Shown in pieces: positions 1 through 7,555 of a stretch of DNA of 64,000 nt. Origin of the DNA: JAJZEO01 sp964477345 (GTDB lineage Bacteria > Chlamydiota > Chlamydiia > Chlamydiales > 2-12-FULL-49-11); contig CAYZDL010000003.1 of NCBI GenBank assembly GCA_964477345.1, forward strand, positions 53,154-117,153, read 5' to 3'. Position 1 is the stretch's first letter. Every line of letters begins with the position of its first letter. The position numbers and the translations under genes are program-made. The notes below the pieces were generated by a model, which ran no database searches, was not told where the DNA came from, and saw only the letters and a list, made by a program, of their open reading frames with translations.

Positions 1-926
1 CCCCTACGCATTGGGGAGTAGGTTAATAGTTGTGATGGATCAGAAGTCGTTTCTACTGATGACAGAGTGTTTTGTTTTTTGAAAGAATTTCCTGTATACT
101 TGACATATTGCCCCGTATTGGACAGGACAAATATGCAATAAGGAGACTCAGTATTCATTTGCTCTATGACAATAGAGGCATAAATTTTGGTTCCCTTAGG
201 GTTGTATTGTGTGACATGAATATGCTTTCCCTCATATTCATAACGGAAAACCGTTCTTTGCCCCGAAGGAGAAACTGCCTCTTGTAAAAGATAGTACCTG
301 AGATTTCGCTCAAAATCATAGGTATGGCTATCGACAATTTTATCTTTAAAGCTTCTTGGAGTACCTTTATAAATACGTTTCCCGCCATCTGCTAAGTAAA
401 CAGTCGCATTCCCTTTTTTGTAATTGAGATGAAGCCGGTGATTATTTGGATTAAAACGACCACTGATCATTCCAAAACTCTGCCTCCGTTTACTTTCTGA
501 CTGCATGATTATGATGTCACCCTCCTTCTTGACATATTTATAGGTAATCATAACGCCATTAGGCTCTTTTAGGTAAACTTTGAAACCGTCGTACCCAGAT
601 GATCCAGCATTTCTCGGATCAACGAGCATTTGTATGTGTGGAAAAAAACTCCAGCCTCCTTCGGGCTGCCAAATCGTTTCCAATGATTTAAGATCGATTT
701 TTTTGCGCTGAGTGACTTCATTGTGACTGGCGCTAGAGTAGGTTCTAGTGATGTGGATGGGCACTGCCCCTTGTATCACTTGATCCTCGAAGAATAGTTG
801 CAGGTTACCAGAGATTACATTGACATGATTGACTAAAGCAGGATCGGCATCTCCCAGAAAAAGCTCATCCCATGCGCTGAACAACAACGCAGGAAACACA
901 AAAACGAAAAAAAGGAAATGTTTCAT
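1..926 (-). CDS. RHS/YD-repeat-like surface or secreted protein, N-terminal part (runs off left edge)
   Basis: An open minus-strand frame of 308 codons starts at the ATG at 924-926 and stays open to the left edge, so only the N-terminal part is present. It opens with a signal peptide (MKHFLFFVFVFPALLFSAW). The region around residues 33-63 (GNLQLFFEDQVIQGAVPIHI, then TRTYSSAS) looks like the start of RHS/YD-repeat proteins, which carry an N-terminal plug of this type. A YD-like line occurs later (SPSGQRTVFRYEYEGKH). Such proteins are usually large, cell-surface or secreted, and often end in a variable toxin domain; that end lies outside the window. It is divergent from metN. Family placement is by recognition, not a search. 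Confidence 0.7.
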   Translation of the reverse strand, partial: MKHFLFFVFVFPALLFSAWDELFLGDADPALVNHVNVISGNLQLFFEDQVIQGAVPIHITRTYSSASHNEVTQRKKIDLKSLETIWQPEGGWSFFPHIQMLVDPRNAGSSGYDGFKVYLKEPNGVMITYKYVKKEGDIIIMQSESKRRQSFGMISGRFNPNNHRLHLNYKKGNATVYLADGGKRIYKGTPRSFKDKIVDSHTYDFERNLRYYLLQEAVSPSGQRTVFRYEYEGKHIHVTQYNPKGTKIYASIVIEQMNTESPYCIFVLSNTGQYVKYTGNSFKKQNTLSSVETTSDPSQLLTYSPMRR

Positions 927-938
927 TTTTCCGAAAAT

Positions 939-965
939 ATCTTTACACATTATTAATGTAAAGAT
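939..965. promoter_or_regulatory. Perfect 9-bp inverted repeat between divergent genes
   Basis: ATCTTTACA at 939-947 is matched by TGTAAAGAT at 957-965 across a 9-nt spacer. It sits in the 111-bp divergent region between the RHS-like gene and metN, with no T-run typical of a terminator. An operator for one or both genes is inferred from position only; no known regulator site is recognised. Confidence 0.35.
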
Positions 966-1037
966 TTAAACGTTTGCGTTGATCAGGTTAATAGATTCTG
1001 GATTTTTGAGGGGCATTGTGTTAGAGTCCTTCTAATT

Positions 1038-2090
1038 ATGGATGATGCACAATATGCAATTTTGAGACCTGTGGTTGAGGCTTTTGGCTTATCGAAAGAA
1101 TACAAGCAGAATGATAAGGTCACTAAAGCTATCGATGACGTCTCCCTGACAATTACTAAGAAAGATATCTATGGAATTATCGGTCTAAGTGGGGCCGGTA
1201 AGTCGACATTAATTCGGTGCCTTTCAGGGCTCATCAAGCCTTCTAGTGGAAGGGTGCTTTTTAATAACACCGACATAAATGATTTGAAGGGGAGAGAACT
1301 TCGTCAATTCAGGTTGAAAATGGGGATGATCTTTCAACATTTCAATCTATTGAATTCTCGGAATGTGGGGGACAACATTGCCTACCCACTAGAAATTGCA
1401 GGAATTTCAAAGGAAGAGAGAAACAAACGAGTTGCTGAGCTCCTCGCATTGGTTGGCCTCTCTTCTAAAAAGAGACTATTTCCTACTCATTTGAGCGGAG
1501 GGGAAAAACAAAGAGTAGGTATTGCCCGGGCCTTAGCAAATCATCCTGAGGTGTTGTTTTGTGATGAAGCAACTTCGGCCCTAGATCCGAAGACGACTAA
1601 GGAAATCTTAAATCTTCTCAAGATGATCAATAGAAAATTAGGTGTCACCATCGTTTTAATCACCCACGATATGGAGGTGATCAAGCGAATTTGCAATCGA
1701 ATCGCCGTCATCGAAGGGGGAAAAATCATCGAGGAGGGGCTTGTGACAGAGATCTTTTCAGAGCCACGCCATCCAACGACTAAGCATTTTATTCAAGGCT
1801 CTTCACACGAAATTCCTGAACAATTTATTACATCGCATTTTCACAATCGGAAATTGATCCGATTGAGATTTAAGGGAGGGGCAGCGGGCGAGCCACTCAT
1901 TTCGCAGATCGCAAAAAAATATCAGGTAGATGTCAACATCCTATTAGGGTGGATTGATTGTCTGCAAACAACAGTTGTTGGGACTTTGGTGGTTGAGTTT
2001 GTTGGATCACCCGAAGGGATTGAAGAAGCCTTGAAATACCTTGCTGAAAACAATGTCTACCATGAGGATATTAAATCCAATGAGTCCTAA
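1038..2090 (+). CDS. metN: Methionine ABC transporter ATP-binding protein MetN
   Basis: 350-aa cytoplasmic ATPase that drives D/L-methionine uptake. Walker A is GLSGAGKST (about residues 49-57), the signature is LSGGEKQRVGIARAL, and Walker B is VLFCDEATSALDP followed by the switch histidine (ITHDMEV). The last 80 or so residues (RLRFKGGAAGEPLISQIAKK onward) form the NIL ligand-sensing domain, which in this family binds methionine and inhibits transport (established for the E. coli protein). The length fits the family. It is first in a metN-metI-metQ operon and its 3' end overlaps metI. The ATG follows a purine-poor leader with no clear Shine-Dalgarno, so the start is moderately secure. Confidence 0.93.
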   Translation: MDDAQYAILRPVVEAFGLSKEYKQNDKVTKAIDDVSLTITKKDIYGIIGLSGAGKSTLIRCLSGLIKPSSGRVLFNNTDINDLKGRELRQFRLKMGMIFQHFNLLNSRNVGDNIAYPLEIAGISKEERNKRVAELLALVGLSSKKRLFPTHLSGGEKQRVGIARALANHPEVLFCDEATSALDPKTTKEILNLLKMINRKLGVTIVLITHDMEVIKRICNRIAVIEGGKIIEEGLVTEIFSEPRHPTTKHFIQGSSHEIPEQFITSHFHNRKLIRLRFKGGAAGEPLISQIAKKYQVDVNILLGWIDCLQTTVVGTLVVEFVGSPEGIEEALKYLAENNVYHEDIKSNES

Positions 2091-2763
2091 TCTAGAACTT
2101 GCATTTCAGCTTCTTCCACTTCAATTGTACAACACTCTTTATATGGTTTTTGTCTCGACTTTTTTTGCCACTCTGATTGGATTACCCCTTGGAGTGATAC
2201 TGACAATTTCAGACAAGGGTCACATAAAAGAGAGCCCCATTCTCTATAAAGTGTTGGAAACTGTCGTCAATATTGGCCGTTCCTTTCCCTTTGCAATCTT
2301 GATGGTGGCGTTAATTCCCCTAACAAGGTTGTTAATTGGAACAAGTTTAGGGACCACTGCCTCGATCGTTCCCTTGACAGTTGCCGCAGCGCCTTTCATT
2401 GCAAGACTAATTGAAACTAGTCTTAAAGAGGTTGATTGTCACATCCTCGAGGCAGCGATTGTAATGGGTTCTAGCACTTGGCAAATCATTACCAAGGTCC
2501 TTTTACAAGAGGCGCTTCCTTCGATTATCTCTTCAATTACGTTAACGATTGTCAGCCTCATTGGCTACAGCGCGATGTCAGGACTCGTCGGAGGAGGAGG
2601 ACTTGGACAAGTTGCCATCCAGTATGGTTACAACCGTTTCAATACATTCATCATGGTCGTTACGGTAATTCTTCTCATTCTCTTAGTCCAAATTGTTCAG
2701 TGGATCGGGGATCTTTTGGTGAAATCAATCCTTAGTAAAAGGGGAAAGCGTATCTATGAATAA
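2080..2763 (+). CDS. metI: Methionine ABC transporter permease MetI
   Basis: 227-aa inner-membrane permease with about five hydrophobic segments and the ABC-permease EAA-loop region (ILEAAIVMGSSTWQIITKVL). The C-terminal segment ends in VVTVILLILLVQIVQWIGD. It partners with MetN and the lipoprotein MetQ for methionine import. I chose the ATG at 2080, overlapping the metN stop by 11 nt, because MSPNLELAFQLL fits the usual MetI N-terminus and length. In-frame ATG codons at 2053 and 2062 and a TTG at 2041 would add 6-13 residues. A weak GAGG lies upstream. Confidence 0.9.
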   Translation: MSPNLELAFQLLPLQLYNTLYMVFVSTFFATLIGLPLGVILTISDKGHIKESPILYKVLETVVNIGRSFPFAILMVALIPLTRLLIGTSLGTTASIVPLTVAAAPFIARLIETSLKEVDCHILEAAIVMGSSTWQIITKVLLQEALPSIISSITLTIVSLIGYSAMSGLVGGGGLGQVAIQYGYNRFNTFIMVVTVILLILLVQIVQWIGDLLVKSILSKRGKRIYE

Positions 2764-3541
2764 ACACCTCGCGATTTGTACACTAGCCCTGTTGGCAATT
2801 TTTTCTAGCTGCTCAAAGTCAAAAGAGGGTCTTCGGGTCGCCGCAACTCCTGTGCCACACGCTCAAATGTTAGAATTTGTAAAACCTCAGCTCAAAGAAG
2901 AGGGGATTGATCTCGTCATTATCGTCACCGAAAATTACAACATGCCGAATAGAGCTCTTGCAGATCACGAAATAGATGCCAATTTTTTTCAGCACATCCC
3001 ATTCCTAGAAGAGCAAATCAGGCAATTTCACTACGAAATTGAAAGCTTGGCTAAAATTGAAGTTGAGCCAATGGGGATCTATTCCAAAAAAATTCATTCC
3101 CTCTCTCAGATTAAAGATGGCGCGACTGTTGCTATTCCAAATGATCCGACCAATGAGGCAAGAGCGCTTCTACTCTTCCAAAAACACGGGCTTATCGAAC
3201 TTCATGACAAGGACAAGTTAACAGCGACAGTGTTAGACATCGGCTACAATCCCAAGAAGCTTAAATTTATTGAGGTCGATGCCTCAATGTTGCCCCGTAC
3301 TCTCCAAGATGTCGAAGTGGCTGCGATCAATACCAATTACGCCATGCAAGCAGGCTTTTCTCCTTTAAAGGATGCCTTAGCTATCGAGGGCAAAGATTCC
3401 CCTTATGTCAACATCATTGCCATACGAACCGGTACAGAAAATCGACCTGACATCGTCGCCCTCAAAAAGGCGATGACCTCAGAGAAAATGAAAAAATTCA
3501 TCCTCGAGAAATACAAAGGTGCCGTTATTCCAGCGTTCTAA
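2756..3541 (+). CDS. metQ: Methionine-binding lipoprotein MetQ (NlpA family)
   Basis: 261-aa substrate-binding lipoprotein. The lipobox is FSSC (Cys19) after a short hydrophobic signal peptide. NlpA/MetQ family features include VAATPVPHAQMLE near the N-terminus, DANFFQHIPFLE, and the AIPNDPTNEARALLLFQKHG block. It captures methionine outside the inner membrane and delivers it to MetI. It overlaps metI by 8 nt, consistent with translational coupling. Its presence fits an obligate intracellular lifestyle that imports amino acids. No odd features. Confidence 0.93.
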   Translation: MNKHLAICTLALLAIFSSCSKSKEGLRVAATPVPHAQMLEFVKPQLKEEGIDLVIIVTENYNMPNRALADHEIDANFFQHIPFLEEQIRQFHYEIESLAKIEVEPMGIYSKKIHSLSQIKDGATVAIPNDPTNEARALLLFQKHGLIELHDKDKLTATVLDIGYNPKKLKFIEVDASMLPRTLQDVEVAAINTNYAMQAGFSPLKDALAIEGKDSPYVNIIAIRTGTENRPDIVALKKAMTSEKMKKFILEKYKGAVIPAF

Positions 3542-3663
3542 TCTCCGTTACCGTTTCCAAAAAATAGTCATAGTGTCGACGTATAGCACTAAAATTCATT
3601 GCATTAATACTGACAGGTTATTAAAAAAAGAGTCTTAGTATAAATTTTGTGAAGGAGGGTGGT

Positions 3664-4965
3664 ATGTTATTGAAGCGATTTCTTTGGATACGGGTGGTAT
3701 TGACAGTAGCGATACTTGGATTGTATGCGCCAAATTTGAATGGGGAAGTAATTTCTTACGACGCTATCGTAGAGTGGATCGAAGCAATAGAGAATGATGA
3801 TTTTGATGGAATGGGGTCATTTTCTGAACTCAATAAAAAACGAAACATGCTTACTTTTTTAGCATGGGCAGGTTTGGATCGGAATGATCTCGATAAGGCA
3901 ATCGCATTAGAGAATAGTCTTGCGGAAGACATCGATGTGCAGCTGTTTATGTTATGCGGAGCATTTGGCGACTCTTGGAATAAAACTAAGGAATTTGTAA
4001 CCGAGTATAAAAAAGAGATACTGACTGGTGTAGGTATTCTTATCACCATAGCAGCCGCCGTTTTAAAAGGCGGTGATAGTTCATCGGGGAAAGCTAATTT
4101 TGTTTATCATGCACCCCCCTCTAACGTTAGAATACCTGAATCAAATCCCTACGGTATGCCTGAAAAGAATTCAGGAGAGACAATTGCCAAATCGTTTGAT
4201 CTGGATATTGCCCCATTTTATGGAGAATATCCTGGTTCACCCTACGCATATGCTTCTTCTGATCAATCACCAGAGATTGTTAGTTTCAATACGGAAATGG
4301 TTTCAATTTATAGAGATGACGTGTCAAAGGTGGTTGATGCTAGAGAGCCAGATTATTTAGAAAAGATTAGAGGTTATGGTTCTACTTTTGCTCACGAGGT
4401 ATTGGACGGTGTTGATGAAATTGGTTCTTTTGCACCTGGAGTTCTTGATGATAGTAAGAGAATTGGAAATCGATTCTTACCAGAGGGATTAGAAATCTCT
4501 CCCGATTTAATGAATCCTTCTGAAAATTATCAAAAGATAATCGCCGCTGGTCACGAAAAAATCGATCGTTTCTTTGCAACGAATCAAGCCGAGCAGTATA
4601 CTGCAGATAATAGGACACAAGACATTACTATTGGAGGCTTTCCTCCACCAACTATAACAAATGCAGGAAGAGCGACGGAGATATATAATGAAGCGCTAAA
4701 GGGGGGCAGACATGTAAAATTCGTACGCGACTATTTAGGAAAGAGAACTAAAGAACTTAAAAAAGGGATAGTAAGCTATGAAAAGCAGATCGCTATACAT
4801 CGAGACAAAATTGCTGATCCTTTGAAACATTATCCAAATTGGTATGAACTTGAAGTAATAGAGCGAAATGCTTTAATCGATGAAAAATGGCCATCCGATA
4901 TCAAACGATTGAGCGAACAAAGAGATATTCTTCAATCTATTTTAAATGAGAGATTACAGAATTAA
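3664..4965 (+). CDS. Putative secreted polymorphic-toxin-like protein
   Basis: 433 aa. I start at the ATG at 3664 because GGAGG lies 5 nt upstream; a GTG at 3649 would add five residues. There is an N-terminal hydrophobic signal (RFLWIRVVLTVAILGLYAP) and a second hydrophobic segment (EILTGVGILITIAAAVLKGG, about residues 120-139), followed by a long polar region. The C-terminal 110 residues (GGRHVKFVRDYLGKRTKELK, then IRxx-like helical KQIAIHRDKIADP and KWPSDIKRLSEQRDIL) resemble toxin tips seen at the ends of RHS/polymorphic toxins. I recall the style, not a named family. Immediately downstream are duplicated small immunity-like genes. The function is inferred from this arrangement; an ordinary secreted protein is the alternative. 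Confidence 0.5.
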   Translation: MLLKRFLWIRVVLTVAILGLYAPNLNGEVISYDAIVEWIEAIENDDFDGMGSFSELNKKRNMLTFLAWAGLDRNDLDKAIALENSLAEDIDVQLFMLCGAFGDSWNKTKEFVTEYKKEILTGVGILITIAAAVLKGGDSSSGKANFVYHAPPSNVRIPESNPYGMPEKNSGETIAKSFDLDIAPFYGEYPGSPYAYASSDQSPEIVSFNTEMVSIYRDDVSKVVDAREPDYLEKIRGYGSTFAHEVLDGVDEIGSFAPGVLDDSKRIGNRFLPEGLEISPDLMNPSENYQKIIAAGHEKIDRFFATNQAEQYTADNRTQDITIGGFPPPTITNAGRATEIYNEALKGGRHVKFVRDYLGKRTKELKKGIVSYEKQIAIHRDKIADPLKHYPNWYELEVIERNALIDEKWPSDIKRLSEQRDILQSILNERLQN

Positions 4966-4969
4966 AATT

Positions 4970-5209
4970 ATGAGTGATGAAAAATTTGAGAGTTATATTT
5001 GGGATTTAACCTTTTTACTTAAAGAATTGGCTAGAGAGGCAAAAGAAAAAAAGGACAATTCAAAACCAGAGAATCTTGGTTATAGCATAGGGTATCTTAT
5101 GGCTTTTCATAGAGTTATTGATCTCATGAAGCAGCAAGCTACAGCTTTCAATATTAAGCAAGAAGAGCTTGGCTTAGCTGATATAGATGCTGATAAAGAT
5201 TTACTTTAG
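4970..5209 (+). CDS. Small immunity-like protein, copy 1 (family A)
   Basis: 79 aa from the ATG at 4970 (MSDEKFESYIWDLTFLLK), 4 nt after the toxin-like gene stop. An in-frame ATG at 4946 overlaps that gene and adds eight residues lacking in copy 2, so I reject it. It is acidic and mostly helical, with a core YSIGYLMAFHRVIDLMKQQA and a C-terminal LGLADIDADKDLL. Similar small proteins sit next to polymorphic toxins in other bacteria, as I recall. A near-identical paralogue lies at 5402-5641; the last 20 residues of the two differ little. A role as antitoxin/immunity to the upstream gene is inferred from context. Confidence 0.6.
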   Translation: MSDEKFESYIWDLTFLLKELAREAKEKKDNSKPENLGYSIGYLMAFHRVIDLMKQQATAFNIKQEELGLADIDADKDLL

Positions 5210-5219
5210 AGGGCATTGT

Positions 5220-5380
5220 ATGGATAAATTTCGTATAACGGTTGCAAGGATCATATATGTGCGGAAATTTCTCAAAAGAAAGATGAGTTAGTTGTTCAAT
5301 TTTATCGGCATCCTAGGAAGGAATATTGGGAGTTCTCTTGGGAAGAGGCTATACAAGCCCTTACTATTGATTTTAAATGA
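5220..5380 (+). pseudogene. Decayed family-B immunity-like gene, copy 1
   Basis: ATG at 5220 begins MDKFRITVA, but compared with copy 2 about 39 nt encoding SIPDREKLVSEI are missing. The frame then shifts: the MDKF frame stops at TAG near 5290, while the downstream coding sense (AEISQKKDELVVQFYRHP, then EYWEFSWEEAIQAL) resumes in another frame from 5261 to the TGA at 5378-5380. Intact relatives, as I recall them, are roughly 70-80-aa proteins with a DRITVASVPDRE-like start found beside polymorphic toxins. It appears non-functional. Confidence 0.6.
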
Positions 5381-5401
5381 GAGGGGTTAAAAGTTAAGAT
5401 T

Positions 5402-5641
5402 ATGAGTGATGAAAAATTTCAAGGTTTTCTCATAGATTCAATATTTCTACTTAAGGAAAGTGCAAGGAAAGCAAAACTGAACAAGGATAATTCTGATCCC
5501 AAAGATTTTGATTATAATCTAGGGTATCTTATGGCTTTTCATGAAGTAATCTCCCTTTTAGAACACCAGGCTTTCGCGTTCAATATTAAGAAAAAAGAGC
5601 TTGGCTTAGCTGATATAGATGCTGATAAAGATTTACTTTAG
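5402..5641 (+). CDS. Small immunity-like protein, copy 2 (family A)
   Basis: 79 aa, MSDEKFQGFLIDSIFLLKES onward, a paralogue of 4970-5209. The conserved parts are the start (MSDEKF), LGYLMAFHEVISLLEHQA and the C-terminus (ELGLADIDADKDLL). The variable part is residues 7-45. Divergence in one half with identity in the other suggests duplication followed by diversification or gene conversion, as seen in immunity arrays. It lies in the same operon-like run as the toxin-like gene. Confidence 0.6.
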   Translation: MSDEKFQGFLIDSIFLLKESARKAKLNKDNSDPKDFDYNLGYLMAFHEVISLLEHQAFAFNIKKKELGLADIDADKDLL

Positions 5642-5651
5642 AGGGCATTGT

Positions 5652-6087
5652 ATGGATAAATTTCGTATAACGGTTGCAAGTATTCCGGATAGGGAGAAGC
5701 TTGTTTCTGAGATCATATATGTGCGGAAATTTCTCAAGAGAAAGGTGAGTTAGTTGTTCAATTTTATCGGCATCCTAGGAAGGAATATTGGGAGTTCTCT
5801 TGGGAAGAGGCTATACAAGCCNNNNNNNNNNNNNNNNNNNNNNNNNNNNNNNNNNNNNNNNNNNNNNNNNNNNNNNNNNNNNNNNNNNNNNNNNNNNNNN
5901 NNNNNNNNNNNNNNNNNNNNNTCGGCATCCTAGGAAGGAATATTGGGAGTTCTCTTGGGAAGAGGCTATACAAGCCACTACTGAAGTAAAGAAGATGTTA
6001 CTTAAGGAACCCTCTCTGCGATTAGATGGGGTCGTACTTGTATTACTTTTTGTTGATGACGACGGTGCGGTAGACCCAGGGGTCTGA
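5652..6087 (+). pseudogene. Family-B immunity-like gene, copy 2, frameshifted and interrupted by gap
   Basis: ATG at 5652 gives MDKFRITVASIPDREKLV then SEIIYV, after which the frame shifts. The sense AEISQEKGELVVQFYRHP (from 5723) continues in another frame to the 100-N gap at 5822. The sequence after the gap restarts with the same 55 bases and continues as EEAIQATTEVKKMLL to a stop at 6085-6087, running into the 3' end of the opposite gene. The same frameshift in both copies implies it predates the duplication, or that the point was deleted before it. The extent is uncertain because of the gap. Confidence 0.5.
5822..5921. other. Assembly gap of 100 N inside the duplicated module
   Basis: The 55 bases before the gap (5767-5821) are identical to the 55 bases after it (5922-5976). 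This looks like two contigs that share a k-mer-sized overlap at a repeat boundary, so the real gap may be zero or negative, or extra repeat units may be missing. Confidence 0.85.
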
Positions 6088-6420
6088 GTTCTCTCTGAGG
6101 AGACGGTCGCATCCTTTTAGGTACCCTTCTATGACACCATATTTGCGCATGGCGAGGAGCATGTAGCGGGCCGATGTGGGACGAAAATGAGAGCGGGGGC
6201 CGTCTGCGGGACTAATGACGTTTTGATGGAACAAAATGACGCTCTCTGCCGTCTTACTTAATGAGTTACGGTTTTTGGGGGGTGTGGACAGGGTCCGAGG
6301 GGCCATGGAGGGGGTAATTGAGAGACCACTATCCTTGCCCCAGGGGTCAAAAAAACCCGAGGCTGCATATAAGGATGTGCTTAGCAATAAACAAGATAAG
6401 GCAATGAGTTTAGAAGCCAT
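6043..6420 (-). CDS. Secreted YidD-like domain protein
   Basis: 125 aa with a signal peptide (MASKLIALSCLLLSTSLYAA). The C-terminal half (AESVILFHQNVISPADGPRS, then FRPTSARYMLLAMRKYGVIE, GYLKGCDRLLR) matches the YidD pattern of an amphipathic helix, a Pro-Thr-Ser stretch, and an A-x-R-K-x-G motif. The conserved cysteines of YidD (CRFxPTCS) are replaced by SHFRPTSA. Canonical YidD helps membrane protein insertion from the cytoplasmic face; this one is exported, so its role is unknown. It overlaps the upstream lipoprotein gene by 11 nt and is probably co-transcribed with it. A separate canonical yidD lies at 63031. Confidence 0.7.
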   Translation of the reverse strand: MASKLIALSCLLLSTSLYAASGFFDPWGKDSGLSITPSMAPRTLSTPPKNRNSLSKTAESVILFHQNVISPADGPRSHFRPTSARYMLLAMRKYGVIEGYLKGCDRLLRENSDPWVYRTVVINKK

Positions 6421-7555
6421 GATTGAGCATCAATATGGGGTAAAGTTGATGATCTCGCATCTTTGGATGGGCTTCGTTCTCGAAGATCCGCTCGTTGTAA
6501 AAATAGGTGTTTTCTCGCACTCCAACGAGTCCTCCAAAGTACCAACCGGATTCAAAACCAAGTGTAATCAAAGCTGCTGGAATATTTCCTTGTTTAAAGA
6601 AGTAGGTGGTCGCTCCAATAAAAAGTCCGTTGAGCCAAAAAGAGGTAAATGCTGTTTGAGTTTGTCCTAAGTAGAGGTAACCGAGTCCAGGAAGTGTCGC
6701 ATTGAGGGCAACGGCCAGGGTGGGACTTTTCCTTTTTTTCTCATAGCTTTCAAGAATCTCATTGGTCGCTGCCTTACATTTGGTGAAGGAGGTGAGCTCT
6801 TTGAGTTCAATCTCTTCTTCGAGTGTAAGGGGAGAGCCGCTTAGTTTTTCATCATGTGAAGCTTTATAAATATTGAGAGAGTCGTCCTCCTCATCAAGGG
6901 GGATTTCATTTCTATGTTTTGAACGAGAAAGAAGCTCAGCAAAACGAATTTCATCATTTCCGCATTTAGAGAGGGTCTCTAATTGGGGAAGGTCTGCACG
7001 CTGAATTGCTGAGGTGAGTTTTAATTTTTTTGCATCAGTAGGAAAGTACTTTTCAAGCGCTTGAACCATCCAATCCGATTTTTCCTTATCACCTTCTTGG
7101 AGGTAGGAATCAAATAGAATGACTAAAAGGTCACGAAAACCGACAAAAGTACGGCTGGTATTGGCAAGCATCGATTCTTCAAAAGCTTCAACAACGTCGG
7201 CATACCGACGGCCGAGGTAGTAACAATTGACAATTTGATATTCAATTTCTGCTTTTCGATCATATTGAGCCGGGTCAATCAAGATGTCAGCTCTTTTGAA
7301 ACAGGTGACGGCTCGGTAAAGGTCGAGTTTTTTTGCAAACGCAAGACCAAGTTCATACTCAGTCCCCCAACGGGTCGTTTTTTCAGCCTCTGTCAATGGG
7401 GTAAAGATCGAGCGCATGCTCTGCAGATATTTATCCTGAACCAAATAACTTAAGTGGGGGGTAATCTCATTTTTTGTTGATTGTACGCAGCCAGTCACAA
7501 GGAAGAGAGCCAAAAGAAGAAAGAGGTTTCTACTCGTCTTCGTAATCTTGATCAT
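6410..7555 (-). CDS. TPR-like lipoprotein with C-terminal membrane segments
   Basis: 381 aa from the ATG at 7555, chosen because it gives a clean lipoprotein signal (NLFLLLALFLVTGC); the longer frame to 7621 reaches further into the sctC gene. The middle part has helical repeat-like stretches (YELGLAFAKKLDLYRAVTCF, YQIVNCYYLGRRYADVVEAF) suggesting TPR. The C-terminus has hydrophobic segments (LPGLGYLYLGQTQTAFTSFW, GLFIGATTYFF) as in small DUF5683-type membrane modules. It overlaps sctC by 26 nt and precedes the YidD-like gene, so it belongs to the tail of the secretin operon. No chlamydial counterpart at this spot is known to me. A pilotin-like role for the secretin is possible but untested. 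Confidence 0.7.
   Translation of the reverse strand: MIKITKTSRNLFLLLALFLVTGCVQSTKNEITPHLSYLVQDKYLQSMRSIFTPLTEAEKTTRWGTEYELGLAFAKKLDLYRAVTCFKRADILIDPAQYDRKAEIEYQIVNCYYLGRRYADVVEAFEESMLANTSRTFVGFRDLLVILFDSYLQEGDKEKSDWMVQALEKYFPTDAKKLKLTSAIQRADLPQLETLSKCGNDEIRFAELLSRSKHRNEIPLDEEDDSLNIYKASHDEKLSGSPLTLEEEIELKELTSFTKCKAATNEILESYEKKRKSPTLAVALNATLPGLGYLYLGQTQTAFTSFWLNGLFIGATTYFFKQGNIPAALITLGFESGWYFGGLVGVRENTYFYNERIFENEAHPKMRDHQLYPILMLNHGF

Larger units (their letters stand above)
4970..5821 (+). repeat. Tandem duplication of an immunity-gene pair (about 430-bp unit)
   Basis: Unit 1 (about 4970-5395) and unit 2 (from 5402) each hold a family-A gene followed, after an identical GAGGGCATTGT spacer, by a family-B reading frame starting ATGGATAAATTTCG. 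The family-A 3' ends and family-B segments are almost identical, while the family-A 5' halves have diverged. Unit 2 runs into the assembly gap. Confidence 0.8.

Noticed and set aside
3664..4965. Calling the toxin-like gene an RHS tip displaced from the left-edge RHS gene
   Set aside because: It has its own signal peptide and ribosome site, lies 2.7 kb away on the opposite strand beyond metNIQ, and has no YD repeats.
6236..6670. Plus-strand frame of 144 codons
   Set aside because: Shadow of the YidD-like and lipoprotein genes on the minus strand; no recognisable protein features.
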